A stretch of DNA of 64,000 nt. Origin: Gonocerus acuteangulatus (taxonomy: Eukaryota > Arthropoda > Insecta > Hemiptera > Coreidae). Each line of letters begins with the position of its first letter. The stretch's first letter is position 1. The notes beneath the pieces are model-generated. The model ran no database searches, had not been told where the DNA came from, and was given only the letters and a program-made list of their open reading frames with translations. A program made the translations under genes and the position numbers. The DNA is taken from positions 94,970,456 through 95,034,455 of the forward strand of contig OX328132.1 in assembly GCA_946811695.1 (NCBI GenBank), given 5' to 3'. Positions 54,231 through 64,000 of this stretch are shown here, one piece after another.

Positions 54231-55530
54231 GTACTGGACATATGTGCTCACTATATTTACATAATGGAGCATATTTTGGACTATACATTGACTGGAAATG
54301 GTGAGAAACTGAAAGGTTCATTGGTCAGTTGTCGCCAGATATCACGATGAACATTAAAACTGTTTTCACGTTTGAAGGAAAATACATAAAATAGTAAAGT
54401 TAAGTATATTCTTCTCACCATTTCCAGTCAATGTGTAGTCCAAAATATGCTCCATTATGCAAATATAGTGAGCACATACGTCCAGTACTCACTATATATA
54501 GAATATAGCACAAAATATACAATTTTGGGCCTATTGACCAGTTATTCAAACTCAATTAGATAAGATCTTGCCCATGGTTTTGCTAAGACCATGTGAGTGC
54601 GTATATAACGTTTTAAAGAAAATACATAAAATAGTAAAGTAATATATATTATTGAAGCCAATGGAATGCTCTACAACCCTATAGACGTTTATGTTTTGGG
54701 TTCATCGTTGAAGAGATATCCGGTCGAGAATAGAAAAAAGTGTGTTTTTTCCCCAAAATGACAGACTTTCAAGAGCGGATATTTTGAAAACTAAAGATAT
54801 CTCGAAAAACTTTATTGAATAGAACTTGTAGGAAATTGAATCAGCTTTCATTTGTTATAGAATGGTCATGTCGCTAGGACCCACGGTTTCAGAGATATAA
54901 GTGAAAACCCGAAAAATGGGGCCTTCTAAACCACCCATCCCCCCGGCACAAAGGCTACGGACGAGGACTTTTGATATGTTGACCTCCTAACTAGCCGAAA
55001 CAAAGTTATGAAGTCAAAAATTGTGTTCCAAATATTTCCATCCATAAATCTGTTACCTGGACTATTAGTCGCTAAATTTCAGATATCACGATGAACACTG
55101 AAATTATTTTTACGTTTGAAGGAAAATACATAAAATATTAAAGTAATATATATTCTTGAAGAGAATGTAATGCTCTGCAGCCCTATAAACGGCATTTATT
55201 TTTCGGATTTATTGTTAAAGAGTTATCCGTCGTTGAAGAGTTATCCCGTCAAAATGAGGAAAAAATATGCGGCAAAAGTGTTTTTCCCCAAAATGACAGA
55301 CTTTCAAGAGCGGGTATTTCGAAAACTAATGATATCTCAAATAACTTTATTGAATAGAACTTGTAGGAAATTGAATCAGCTTTCATTTGTTATAGAATAG
55401 TTGTGTCGCTAGGACGCAGGGTTTCCGAGATATAAGTGAAAACCCGAAAAATGGGACCTTCTAAACCCCCCCCCCCCCCCCCGGCACAAAGGCTACGGGC
55501 GAGGACTTTTGATATGTTTTCCACCTATAG
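53880..55530. repeat. Inverted/tandem repeat complex with G/C-run ends
   Basis: 54060-54303 and 54412-54612 are inverted copies (CGCACTCATATGG, CTAATTGAGTTTGAATAACT, GACTGGAAATGGTGAG) with a (TA)n tract at 54171-54226 on one side only. 54615-55040 and 55110-55520 are direct copies of a roughly 420-bp unit (AAAATACATAAAATA, CCCAAAATGACAGACTTTCA, GAGATATAAGTGAAAACCCG, CCGGCACAAAGGCTACG). 53926-54045 is an inverted partial copy of the unit end. No ORF of note. Confidence 0.7.
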
Positions 55531-55985
55531 CTGTATTTCTAACTATTTTGTATATCCCAAAAACTAATCATAGATTCCCATATCAATGTACTGATGAATA
55601 ATTAATATTTTAAATTTGTTTAAAGTCTAAAAGGTCTCAGTGACTACAGATATAAATAATAATAATGATATAAAGGAGCTAATGGCCATTATTTGTCGAT
55701 GCACTGTAAAAAAAAAAAAAAAAAAAAAAAATAATAAAAAAAAAAAAATATATAAAACTAACCACCTTTGCTAGATGTTCTCAAGCTAAGAACTGTTGGA
55801 CAACTAGAACATTGACTTGTAGTGGCATAAGATCAGCTGATATACGTAAGTCATCAGCTGATATAGACTACTGGTTTCCCAAGTTAAATTTAGTTTATTT
55901 TTAGTCTTAATAATCAATACTCAAAATAAATAGTCTTAAAAGTGCATTTGAATTTTTCAATCCTGTTTTTGTTTACCATTTTTAA
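55531..55985. other. AT-rich DNA with SINE 3' end
   Basis: 55673-55749 is a 5'-truncated A-tailed SINE end (GGAGCTAATGGCC, GATGCACTGT, A-run). The rest is unassigned. Confidence 0.5.
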
Positions 55986-56050
55986 CCCTTACCAATCAAA
56001 AAAAGAGAAATTTACAATGGCTCCGCTCCACAGCCCTCCAGTGCAAAGGG
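55986..56050. mobile_element. Tiny TTAA-flanked MITE, 65 bp
   Basis: TTAA at 55982-55985 and 56051-56054 flank CCCTTACCAATC...GTGCAAAGGG, mirrored CCCTT ends. It resembles the ends of 49765-50005. At this size it may be an internal-deletion derivative or a coincidence. Confidence 0.4.
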
Positions 56051-56608
56051 TTAATTATGTATATTTTTTTAAAATTTGTAATGTATTTCAGTAATTGTTT
56101 CAAATATAAATATCTCTACAATTAAACATTTTTTTTTCTTTCAAATAATAGAGTTGTCAGTATTTTTTATCAACAATGTTTTTGGAATGTGAATTATTTT
56201 ATTTAAAACTTGAGAAGATTTATCTATTTAAACTGAATTAAAATCATCATATTTAAGTATATATATAATATTTTTGTTTTGTTTAATGTCGTCCTTAATC
56301 TTACTAAAATTATATTATTTTTTTATTATTGTATTTTCTGAGCTTGTAAACATCTCTAAAGATTAATTTTATTCTATTTCTAATTAATAATTTTGATCTG
56401 AAAGTAAAGAATGTGTGTACTATCGTTACTTCTAACGGTTTCCTTTTTTCTTGTTTTTTTTTTTCTTTCTTTCAAATATTTTTGAATCAATGTTCATTTT
56501 CTGTTTTTGACATGAAATTCCACATAAATCATTTCATCATTTTTTTTTTCATTCATTGTTTAACATAATTGTTGATTGATAATTTGATGTAATTCATTTG
56601 TAGAGTCT

Positions 56609-56663
<55 letters not shown>

Positions 56664-57163
56664 CATACATATGTAGGTACTTGGTAACAGCTTATTCAGT
56701 CTTCATTTATTTTATATTTTATAAAGTATAAAATACTGAATAAGCAGTTACCAAGTACCTACAACATCTTAGTTTTCAACTTAGGATCTACACACACACA
56801 CACACACGCACGCATGCGCACACACACACTCTCTCTCTCACACACACACACACATATTTGTATTTTTGCTAGTACATATATTATTGTTGAGGCTGAGTCC
56901 TTTCTTTTACTTTTATCCTCAAGGCCCTAGAAATTGGCTGAAAATTGAAATAGTTCAGAGTTAAGAGCTGGTGAGTTGGCTTGATTCCGGTTTAGTTTAT
57001 ATTTACATTACATCGCTCTCTTTAGATGCTCTAGAGGTTTGCCGAGATTCGTCGCAATATAACAAGAATTACGGCCGCTGTAAACAATCGTTTCTTGGAA
57101 GAATGCTATATAACAAGTTTTGTGGGCTAAAAACAAAAACTCTGGCGGGCATCGTGTTAACTG

Positions 57164-57215
<52 letters not shown>

Positions 57216-57662
57216 TTTTGCTAGTACATATATTATTGTTGAGGCAGAGTCCTTTCATTCTCTTTTATCCTCAATGCCATAGAAATTGCCAGAAAATTGA
57301 AGTAGTTCAGAGTTAAAAGGCAGTGCATATGTACGGTTTTGTATAAGTTTATTTTTATATATTACTCGTTTTTTATGCATTTCTTATTTGCTCTTGGTAT
57401 AGCTGAATAATGATTTTCTGTAAGCTTTTCGTTTATTTCCACAAAGAACTCTGTCAGTCGTAAGTAATGCCGGTAAAGCCCTATTAAATACCACTTTTTT
57501 TATTTAATGTTAAAGGGACATTTTAATAAATGTTAATCTATCTATTTGCATGACATGTTTTAAGTTTCCATTTAAACTCTGTATTATTATCTGTATACTT
57601 AATAATTACAATAACAAAAAATTGAATTCCTCTACTTCTTTGAAAAGACAAAAAAAAAAAAA
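56051..57662. other. AT-rich DNA with several microsatellites
   Basis: (TA)n at 56610-56660, a CA/CT compound repeat at 56788-56855 and CA/TA/TG at 57163-57216. TTTTGCTAGTACATATATTA and AGAGTTAA-containing flanks occur twice (56861-56965 and 57217-57320), a duplicated microsatellite flank. No gene is seen. Confidence 0.5.
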
Positions 57663-59259
57663 GTCCGACTCGCAGGAACTGCATCATCTTAGCATGGTTC
57701 CGTTCATATCCCTTTTGTCATCTGAAAAGCTTAGAATAGAAAAAGATAATATTTGCTTCGGCCTTTGTTCAAAGGGGTTTATGAATTTACCTGGACGGGT
57801 CCGCCAGACCCCAGAATCCTCTTCTAGAGAAACCTATTTCATACGTTGAATGCATTGAAAAATATCAAACTTTTTCACATTTTCTTGTGTTCTTCTACAA
57901 TAGTAATAATTCTACAAATAAAATCAATTAAAAAATAAAATAAAAAACCAACAGCATAAAGGCAATTGAAAATATTCAAAAGACGTCATCGAATCTCTTT
58001 CTCTTGGCAAGCTATATTTCTAACAATGAATTGTTTTTCTTATTTAACTTAATCTGTTCTATTGTCAAATACATTAACCAACTATAAGCAATTAAAAAGA
58101 ACAAGGAATAAAAACAGACAAAAAGAACCGTTCGAATAAATGAAATCAATTACTTCAAAGTTTAAGCACTTATTTACTCCGACTGACATCGCTTATTCAA
58201 AACTTTCTTCAGAACCTTTTTTGTAGACCATTTAGTAAGCTTTCGAATGGTAACCTTCCGCTTCCCTAATTTTCAACCGTTTTCGAGATATTAATGAAAG
58301 TATACGAAGTTTCCAAAACTTTTCATTATTTCTAGCAACAGAAAATTGGTCTCATTTTACCTATCCTGTTTTACACACAAATACATTTTCCTAACATAAG
58401 AAATTACAGAAATAAAAAGCAATAAAAAAACTAAGGGAAAGAGACAAAAATTACAAAAAGAACGACAAAAACGCGTTCATAAGAACTAAACAGACGAATT
58501 TGAAGTTTTAAGCACATATTTCTTCGGTTGACATCACCTAATCAAAAATTGTTTCAGAGTCTTTTTTGTAGAGAATTTAGAATGCTTTCAAATAGTTTCT
58601 ATCCACTTATCAAAATTTCCCAACCGTGTTCAAGATATTAATGAAAGTATACGAAGTTCCCAAAACTATTCATGTCTGTTCATAAAATTTTATTCTAACC
58701 CTACCTTAACTCTGAACGTAACCAACAGTTAAACATATTAGTTTTGATGAAATCCGAACATGCGGAAAATGTTTCAACTGTATCCCATGATTTTAAGTAT
58801 CAAAACCAAAAACGTTATTCAGCAACTATTTTTCCAATTTTCTCGAAAACGGTTAATGCTATCGCCTTAAAAATGGTTTCATTCGTTTTCCTAGGCCAAG
58901 AAGCCTATAAAACGAGTACCTACATGCATATGAAGTAAGCGAAACAATTTTTTTCGCGCGACATTCGCTCCAAAGACCATATTACGGTGGGCGGATTATC
59001 CTGGTTAACGAACTTGCCCTTTCAAATTAGACGAAAGATTTTTGTACCAAATTTCATCAAAATCGGGCCATTAGAGGGGCCGGAAATCCGCGAACAGACA
59101 AATATAAATATATATATATATAAATTTGAACCACCGTTATTTTCGGTCTCTAGGGGTTCTGAAACGCAAAATTTTCTAGTCGGCACTTCTGGATTGTTTC
59201 ATGAGATCAACCTTATAAGCAGGGTTCCTCCCTATGAAGGGAGGGAGGAACCGCGCTAA
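57663..59259 (+). mobile_element. Helitron-like (HINE) repeat, copy 12, full length
   Basis: 5' GTCCGACTCGCAGGAACTGC, TCATCTTAGCATGGTTCC. There are repeated interior blocks of about 0.35 kb (57995-58320 and 58360-58690), as in copy 3, then GGGCGGATTATCCTGGTTAA, CAAATTTCATCAAAATCGGG, a short (TA)n at 59105-59122, TATTTTCGGTCTCTAGGGGT, hairpin GGTTCCTCCCT...AGGGAGGGAGGAACC and GCGCTAA. No ORF. Confidence 0.8.
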
Positions 59260-59399
59260 AAGGTAGCCATATGATCAACATGATGAAAAACAAAAGATAA
59301 GCTGATGTAAATAGTTTAATAAGACCATGAATATTTTTTTCAAGTAATGTAGTTACTTGTACTACAAAGTTAATTGGGTCAATCAATATCAAGTTGGCC

Positions 59400-60345
59400 A
59401 AAGGTGGTTGGTTGACCAATTTAGAAAAAAATTATACTTTTACCATCAATTGCATACAGAGTAGTTCAATGAAATTTTTATAATTTGTTTGGAATCACCC
59501 ATTTGAAAATGATGGCCATATTTATTTCATAGCGCATGCTGATTTTTGAGTTTATAAGCTCTTATGAAAATCTCATTTTCTCACGACAGGCAAGTCATAC
59601 ACTATTAATTCAAACACCATTGTTTTCCATACAGACATCTTTATCTTTTATGTTTTCTTCACTATTTAAATATTTGGAAGTCCAATACCTGGAAACAGCG
59701 ATTGAATACAACTGCTCTCATTTCTCAAAAAGCCGCTACAGAATCTCAAAAGTCATCATTCTGTGGCACAGGTTCAAGGCGAAGCTTTAAAATAAAATCT
59801 TTCTGGTTCAAGATTAAATTCAAGAATACCTTTACCTAGAACGTGTGACACAAAATGATGACTTTTGAGATTTTGTAGCTGGTCCTGGAGATTTGGTAAC
59901 TTGTCACAACATGAAAGTTACAGTTGCTAACTTCTTGTGCCAGTGGGACTTATTTAGAATTTAGAAGATAATAAAAGAGTAGGCCGAGATTATAATTATA
60001 AACAGAACCACAATATTTTGGGTTGTTCTGGACATAGATAAAAAGTTTTAAAAGTAAAAAGTCCACAAATAATAACATTTTAATGAATTATTCATGTTTA
60101 TGCATTGCTAAATACACGCAAAAAAGACCATTTTCAAAAATTCATAGCTACAAAAGTACTCAAATATACAAGTTAATATTTCTACAGTAGTTTTATGTTA
60201 CAACAAAGTATAATATATTAAAAAAAAATCAGAAATTTATCAACTCCTCCACCAGAGATATTAAAGCCTAAAGTTATCAAAAATTGCAAACATTTAAATT
60301 TTAAAACTATATAAGAAAATAAAGTAACAAATATCAGAATTAAGG
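59400..60345 (+). repeat. Diverged relative of the palindrome core
   Basis: 59403-59800 matches 20060-20350 (TGCTGATTTTTGAGTTTATA, TTCTCAAAAAG). 59885-60345 matches 21600-22110 (CACAACATGAAAG, CCACAATATTTTG, CCACCAGAGATATTAAAGCC). Between them lies a small hairpin around AAAAGTCATCATT. So parts of both orientations are present, as if from a foldback element. The right end is cut by the LOA-like element. Confidence 0.7.
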
Positions 60346-60353
60346 GTACTCAA

Positions 60354-60720
60354 ATTCAGGGTGACTGGAAGGCACAAGGGAAAGGAGGTGAAGGAAGCTG
60401 AAGATGTCGAGCCGGAAGGTGGGGAGAAGGAAGAGGTTAGGGGTGAAGAGAGCTTAGTGCAGGAAAAGGATAAGCACGAAACCAAGAATTCTGAGGGAGG
60501 GGAAGGGAAAAGTGGAGAGGAGAAGAAAGCTGGGGGGGGGGGCTACGACCAGGAAAGATGATGCGAGGCCCAGCACCACAAGGTAGGCAGAGAAAGAGGA
60601 GGAGGGATAGGGATAGAGAAAGGCACCATTCACCTGGGGAAAGAAGGGAGGAAGCCAGGTACGAGTGGCGCACTGCAAAGCAAAGACCTAGGGGCTCAGG
60701 CAAAAGGAGCTCCATACCAC
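60354..60720 (+). pseudogene. Possible ORF1 remnant, charged
   Basis: VTGRHKGKEVKEAEDVEPEG then GEKEEVRGEESLVQEKDKHE and a Gly-rich break at a nine-G-or-longer run (60532-60541), with a basic continuation in other frames. No zinc knuckle or RRM motif is visible. Position directly 5' of the endonuclease is the only argument for ORF1. Confidence 0.35.
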
Positions 60721-60745
60721 GACCTTGAGTGAAAACTTAAGGTTC

Positions 60746-63700
60746 ATGCAGGTGAACCTCCATCATGCAAGTGCAGCAACCAGCGTCCTCAACAAATGGT
60801 TCATCTAAAAAAAATTAGACATAGGGATCCTTCAGGAACCCTGGGCAGGCAAAGGAACTGTAATGGGCTTTTCTACTAAAGCAGGTAAGCTAATCTACTG
60901 TACAGACATTGACAGACCAAGAGCAGCCCTGCTGATTAATAAAAGAGTTAAGTTTTACTCTGTTTTAGATTTCATTAGTAGGGATCTGGTTGCAATGATC
61001 ATAGAGGTGCCGACAGGAAAAAGAAGACGGAGGTGCTAGTTGCCTCGGCCTATTTTCCAGGAGGCGCTGTGGAAGTACCTCCAAATGAAGTAGTCGATTT
61101 GACCAACTACTGTAAGGCTAAAAACCTTGATCTAATAATAGGTTGTGATGCCAATGTTCACAACAAGGTCTGGGGAAGCAGCAACAATAATATTAGAGGT
61201 GAGTCACTCCTCGATTACTTAATATCTAATAATATTGATGTAGCTAATCGAGGCACTGAGCCCACCTTTATTACAGCAAATAGAAGTGAGTGTTTAGACC
61301 TCACACTGATTAAACAGTCTTTTAGTGAAAGGATTTTGAATTGGCACGTCTCCAAGGAGGTCTCGATGTCTGACCATCGGCAAATATGGTTCGAGGTCGG
61401 GGCAAAAATGGAGGCCCCACAAAACGTGAGAATTCCAAAACTTGCGAATTGGACCCCCTACGGTAACATACTCCTAGAGGAGTATGACGGAGAGGAACTA
61501 GCAGTGGGTACTACAGGGGAACTGGAAAGAACCTCTGTAAAAATCCACAATGCTATGCAAGAGGCGTTTGAAATTAGCTGTCCACCAAAAACCAAAAGGC
61601 AAGAAAAAGAGCCACCATGGTGGAACAGTGAATTGGAAAAGCTCAGGAAAAAGACCAGGAGGCTTTTCAATCGGGCAAAACAAAATGGTAATTGGAGGGA
61701 CTATAAACAGTCCCTGACGGAATACAATAAAGGAATCAGACAGGCTAAGAGAAGGACCTGGAGAGATTTCTGTAAACACGTTAGTAGCCTGCCATGTTGC
61801 AAGGCTGCAAAAAGTGCTTGCCAAAAGGCACACAAATGAAATGGGACTGCTAAAAAGACCCAATGGGACAATCATGAGCAACCTGGAAGAGACTGTTAGG
61901 GAGCTATTAGTGACCCATTTCCCGGACTGCTCAGAAGACAAAACAGAGGCTCTGAATGAGTCTCAGGGATGTGAAAATGCAAACAAATGGATACTACAAG
62001 CAGCTAAAAGAAGTTTTACAATTGAGAAGGTAAAGTGGGCAATAGGTACCTTCAAACCATACAAGTCTTCTGGAGGAAATGGCATCATACCTGCTCAGTT
62101 AATCAATGGAAAAGAAAAGCTTGCAGGCATTCTAACAGCCATGTTTCAGGCAAGCTATGCCCATAGATACATACCCTTTCTCTGGAGAGACACGGATGTG
62201 ATTTTTATACCAAAGGGACCGACAAGGCCCCTGGACTTACCTAAGTCCTATAGACCCATAAGTCTCTCCTCTGATGTATTGAAAATAATGGAGAAAGTAT
62301 TGGACATGCATATCAGAGAGGACCTCTGAGTAAGGTATCCTCTGCAAGCCCAGCAATTTGCGTACCAAAAGGGCATATCAACGGAATCTGCCCTGCATTA
62401 TATAGTGGGTAATATAGAAGACTCACTCCAAAACAAGGAAATTGCACTATGCGCATTCCTGGATATAGATGGTGCTTTTGTCAACACTTCATATGCAGCT
62501 ATAGAGGAGGTTACCAAAAAGTTTGGTGCTGATCTCATCCTTAGAAGATGGATTAAGACCATGATGGGAAGCCAGCGAATTAGAGCAAAGAAGGGGTGGG
62601 TCTCCACAAGGATACCACCAACCAGAGGCTGCCCTCAGGGAGGTGTTTTATCGCCCCTTTTGTGGACAATGGTGGTTGACTCCCTCCTTAGATCTCTTTC
62701 TGAAGCTGGGTATGAGGTAATAGGATATGCAGATGACATAGTGGTCATAGTAAGAGGGAGGTTTCCGCATGTCCTAAAGGAACGTATGCAGCTGGCACTG
62801 AGGATGGTTATGAGATGGTGCCTTAATCTTGGGTTAGCTGTTAATCCTGAAAAGACTAAGGTAGTCCCTTTGTCTAGGAAAAGGAATCTGGATATGGAAC
62901 CTTCCTGGTGGAGGGGTCTCCTGTACAAGTCACAAATGAGATCAAATATCTGGGAATCATTCTAGATAGAAGGCTCACCTGGAACTTGCACCTCAATAGA
63001 CAGATTGAGAAGGCAAAGGTCTCTTTATGGGCCTGTAATAGGCTCTGTGGAAAGACCTGGGGAATGAGTCCGAGGATGCTCCTCTGGCTGTATACTGCTG
63101 TAGTACAACCTATGGTAACATACACAGCACTAGTCTGGTGGAAAAAAACTGAAGAGAAAACCGCAGCCAACAAATTAGAATGAGTACAAAGGCTAGTATG
63201 CCTAGGAATCACAGGAGAAATTAGGACGTGTCCCACTGCAGCAATGGAAGCAATAATAGGATTAACTCCGCTAACTATTCACATTAAGCGAGAGGCCCTG
63301 ATTAGTGCACTGAGAATTCAGTCTCTCAATGCGAGTAAGGATGAGATTAAGGACATTTCAGGGCTTTGCAAAGACTAGAAGAGAGTGATATATGCCTCAC
63401 CTGGTCAGACGAGACCATACACGGACACTTGTCTTTGACAAGCAGTTCAATGTTGTCATACCTAGTCGACAGAACTGGAAGGAAAGACAGGAAACCTTCC
63501 AAAGAGACTCGATAGTGTGGTACACTGATGGCTCTCTTAAGGACGAGAGGGCTGGTGCAGGGGTATATGGTCCCAAAACTAAAATAGCCATAGCTCTTGG
63601 ATCCTTTGCCACTGTTTTTCAATCAGAGGTTCATGCAATTGAGATTGCAGCCCGAGAAAACTTCAAGAAAGGTTTTAAAGGGCAAAGAATAAGCATAAAT

Positions 63701-63990
63701 AGTGATAGTCAAGCTGCACTGAAGGCACTTGCATCATGTAGCGTCTCTTCAAAACTAGTTCTTGATTGCCACAATGCTCTGAATGATCTGGGCAGGCGTA
63801 ACAGGGTTACGCTTGTGTGGGTGCCGGGATAAGAGGGCAATGAGAAGGCTGATGAGCTGGCAAGGAAGGGATCGGAGGAGATACTCCATGGTCCTGAGAC
63901 GTTCTTGGTGTATCAAAAAGCTTTGTCAGAAGGATAGTAAATGCCTGGGAACAAGAAGAAATACACAGTTATTGGAAGCCTAAGCCAGGC
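60746..63990 (+). pseudogene. LOA-like EN / RT / RNase H polyprotein, multiple breaks
   Basis: Endonuclease: MQVNLHHASAATS and DIGILQEPWAG with an early stop, then (frameshift near 61035) LVASAYFPGG, LIIGCDANVHNKVWGS and SMSDHRQIWFEV, keeping the DxN and SDH motifs. RT: KSSGGNGIIPAQL, RPISLSSDVLKIME, LDIDGAFVNTSYAAIEE, GCPQGGVLSPLLW and GYADDIVVIV (catalytic YADD). RNase H: VWYTDGSLKDERAGAGVYG, SEVHAIEIAARE and INSDSQAALKAL, then LVWVPG. Breaks: stop near 60806, frameshifts near 61035, 61830, 62900 and 63380, stops at 62327, 63181 and 63830. Confidence 0.88.
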
Positions 63991-64000
63991 ATGAGACAGG

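Larger units (their letters stand above)
60350..64000 (+). mobile_element. LOA/I-group non-LTR retrotransposon, decayed, runs off the window
   Basis: Order: a charged ORF1-like stretch (60354-60720), apurinic-type endonuclease, reverse transcriptase, RNase H. The window ends just after the RNase H. GC content rises sharply from 60360 compared with neighbouring DNA. No 5' duplication could be checked because the 3' end is outside. Confidence 0.85.

Noticed and set aside
60437..60715. Minus-strand Leu/Ser/Pro-rich ORFs
   Set aside because: Antisense shadows of the purine-rich ORF1-like stretch.

Overview
This window is strongly AT-rich animal nuclear DNA. It has spliced exons with GT-AG junctions, long (TA)n and homopolymer tracts, tRNA-derived SINEs and many transposon families. 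The mix of LOA/I-like and Jockey non-LTR elements, Tc1/mariner, piggyBac, pogo, hAT, Penelope-like elements and Helitron-like non-autonomous repeats fits an arthropod best. That is inference; I cannot name the species.

The only host gene I recognise is on the minus strand: the 3' half of a BRD8 orthologue, the bromodomain subunit of NuA4/TIP60. Its exons lie at 53346-53533, 41690-41794, 41062-41202, 40806-40983 and 31969-32145. They join in phase through introns of about 11.6 kb, 487 bp, 78 bp and 8.7 kb, and the N-terminal part must lie beyond the right edge. A second plausible terminal exon lies at 30964-31089. The two long introns are filled with transposons.

Layout. 1-5.9 kb: hAT remnants, a hAT-type MITE with an 8-bp target duplication, SINEs. 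5.9-11.5 kb: AT-rich DNA, palindromic MITEs, a long inverted repeat. 11.8-14.7 kb: a pogo-like element split by a decayed Penelope-like element. 15.5-24.7 kb: a large palindrome of nested transposons whose two arms took different later insertions, so each arm preserves empty sites for the other. 25-30 kb: a 5'-truncated Jockey copy and a three-layer nest of MITEs. 31-53.5 kb: BRD8, with two Penelope-like elements (one very young, intact in its C-terminal half), a foldback element, several Helitron-like repeats, a nested I-like retrotransposon and an intact Tc1-like transposase gene. 53.9-57.6 kb: inverted/tandem repeat complex and microsatellites. 57.7-60.3 kb: Helitron-like repeat and a relative of the palindrome core. 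60.35-64 kb: a decayed LOA-like retrotransposon running off the edge.

The most informative features are the Helitron-like family (at least 12 copies, 3' hairpin, subterminal inverted repeat, (TA)n core), the hammerhead-ribozyme motifs in the Penelope-like terminal repeats, the palindrome with reciprocal empty sites, and a tRNA-derived SINE family that ends in poly(T).
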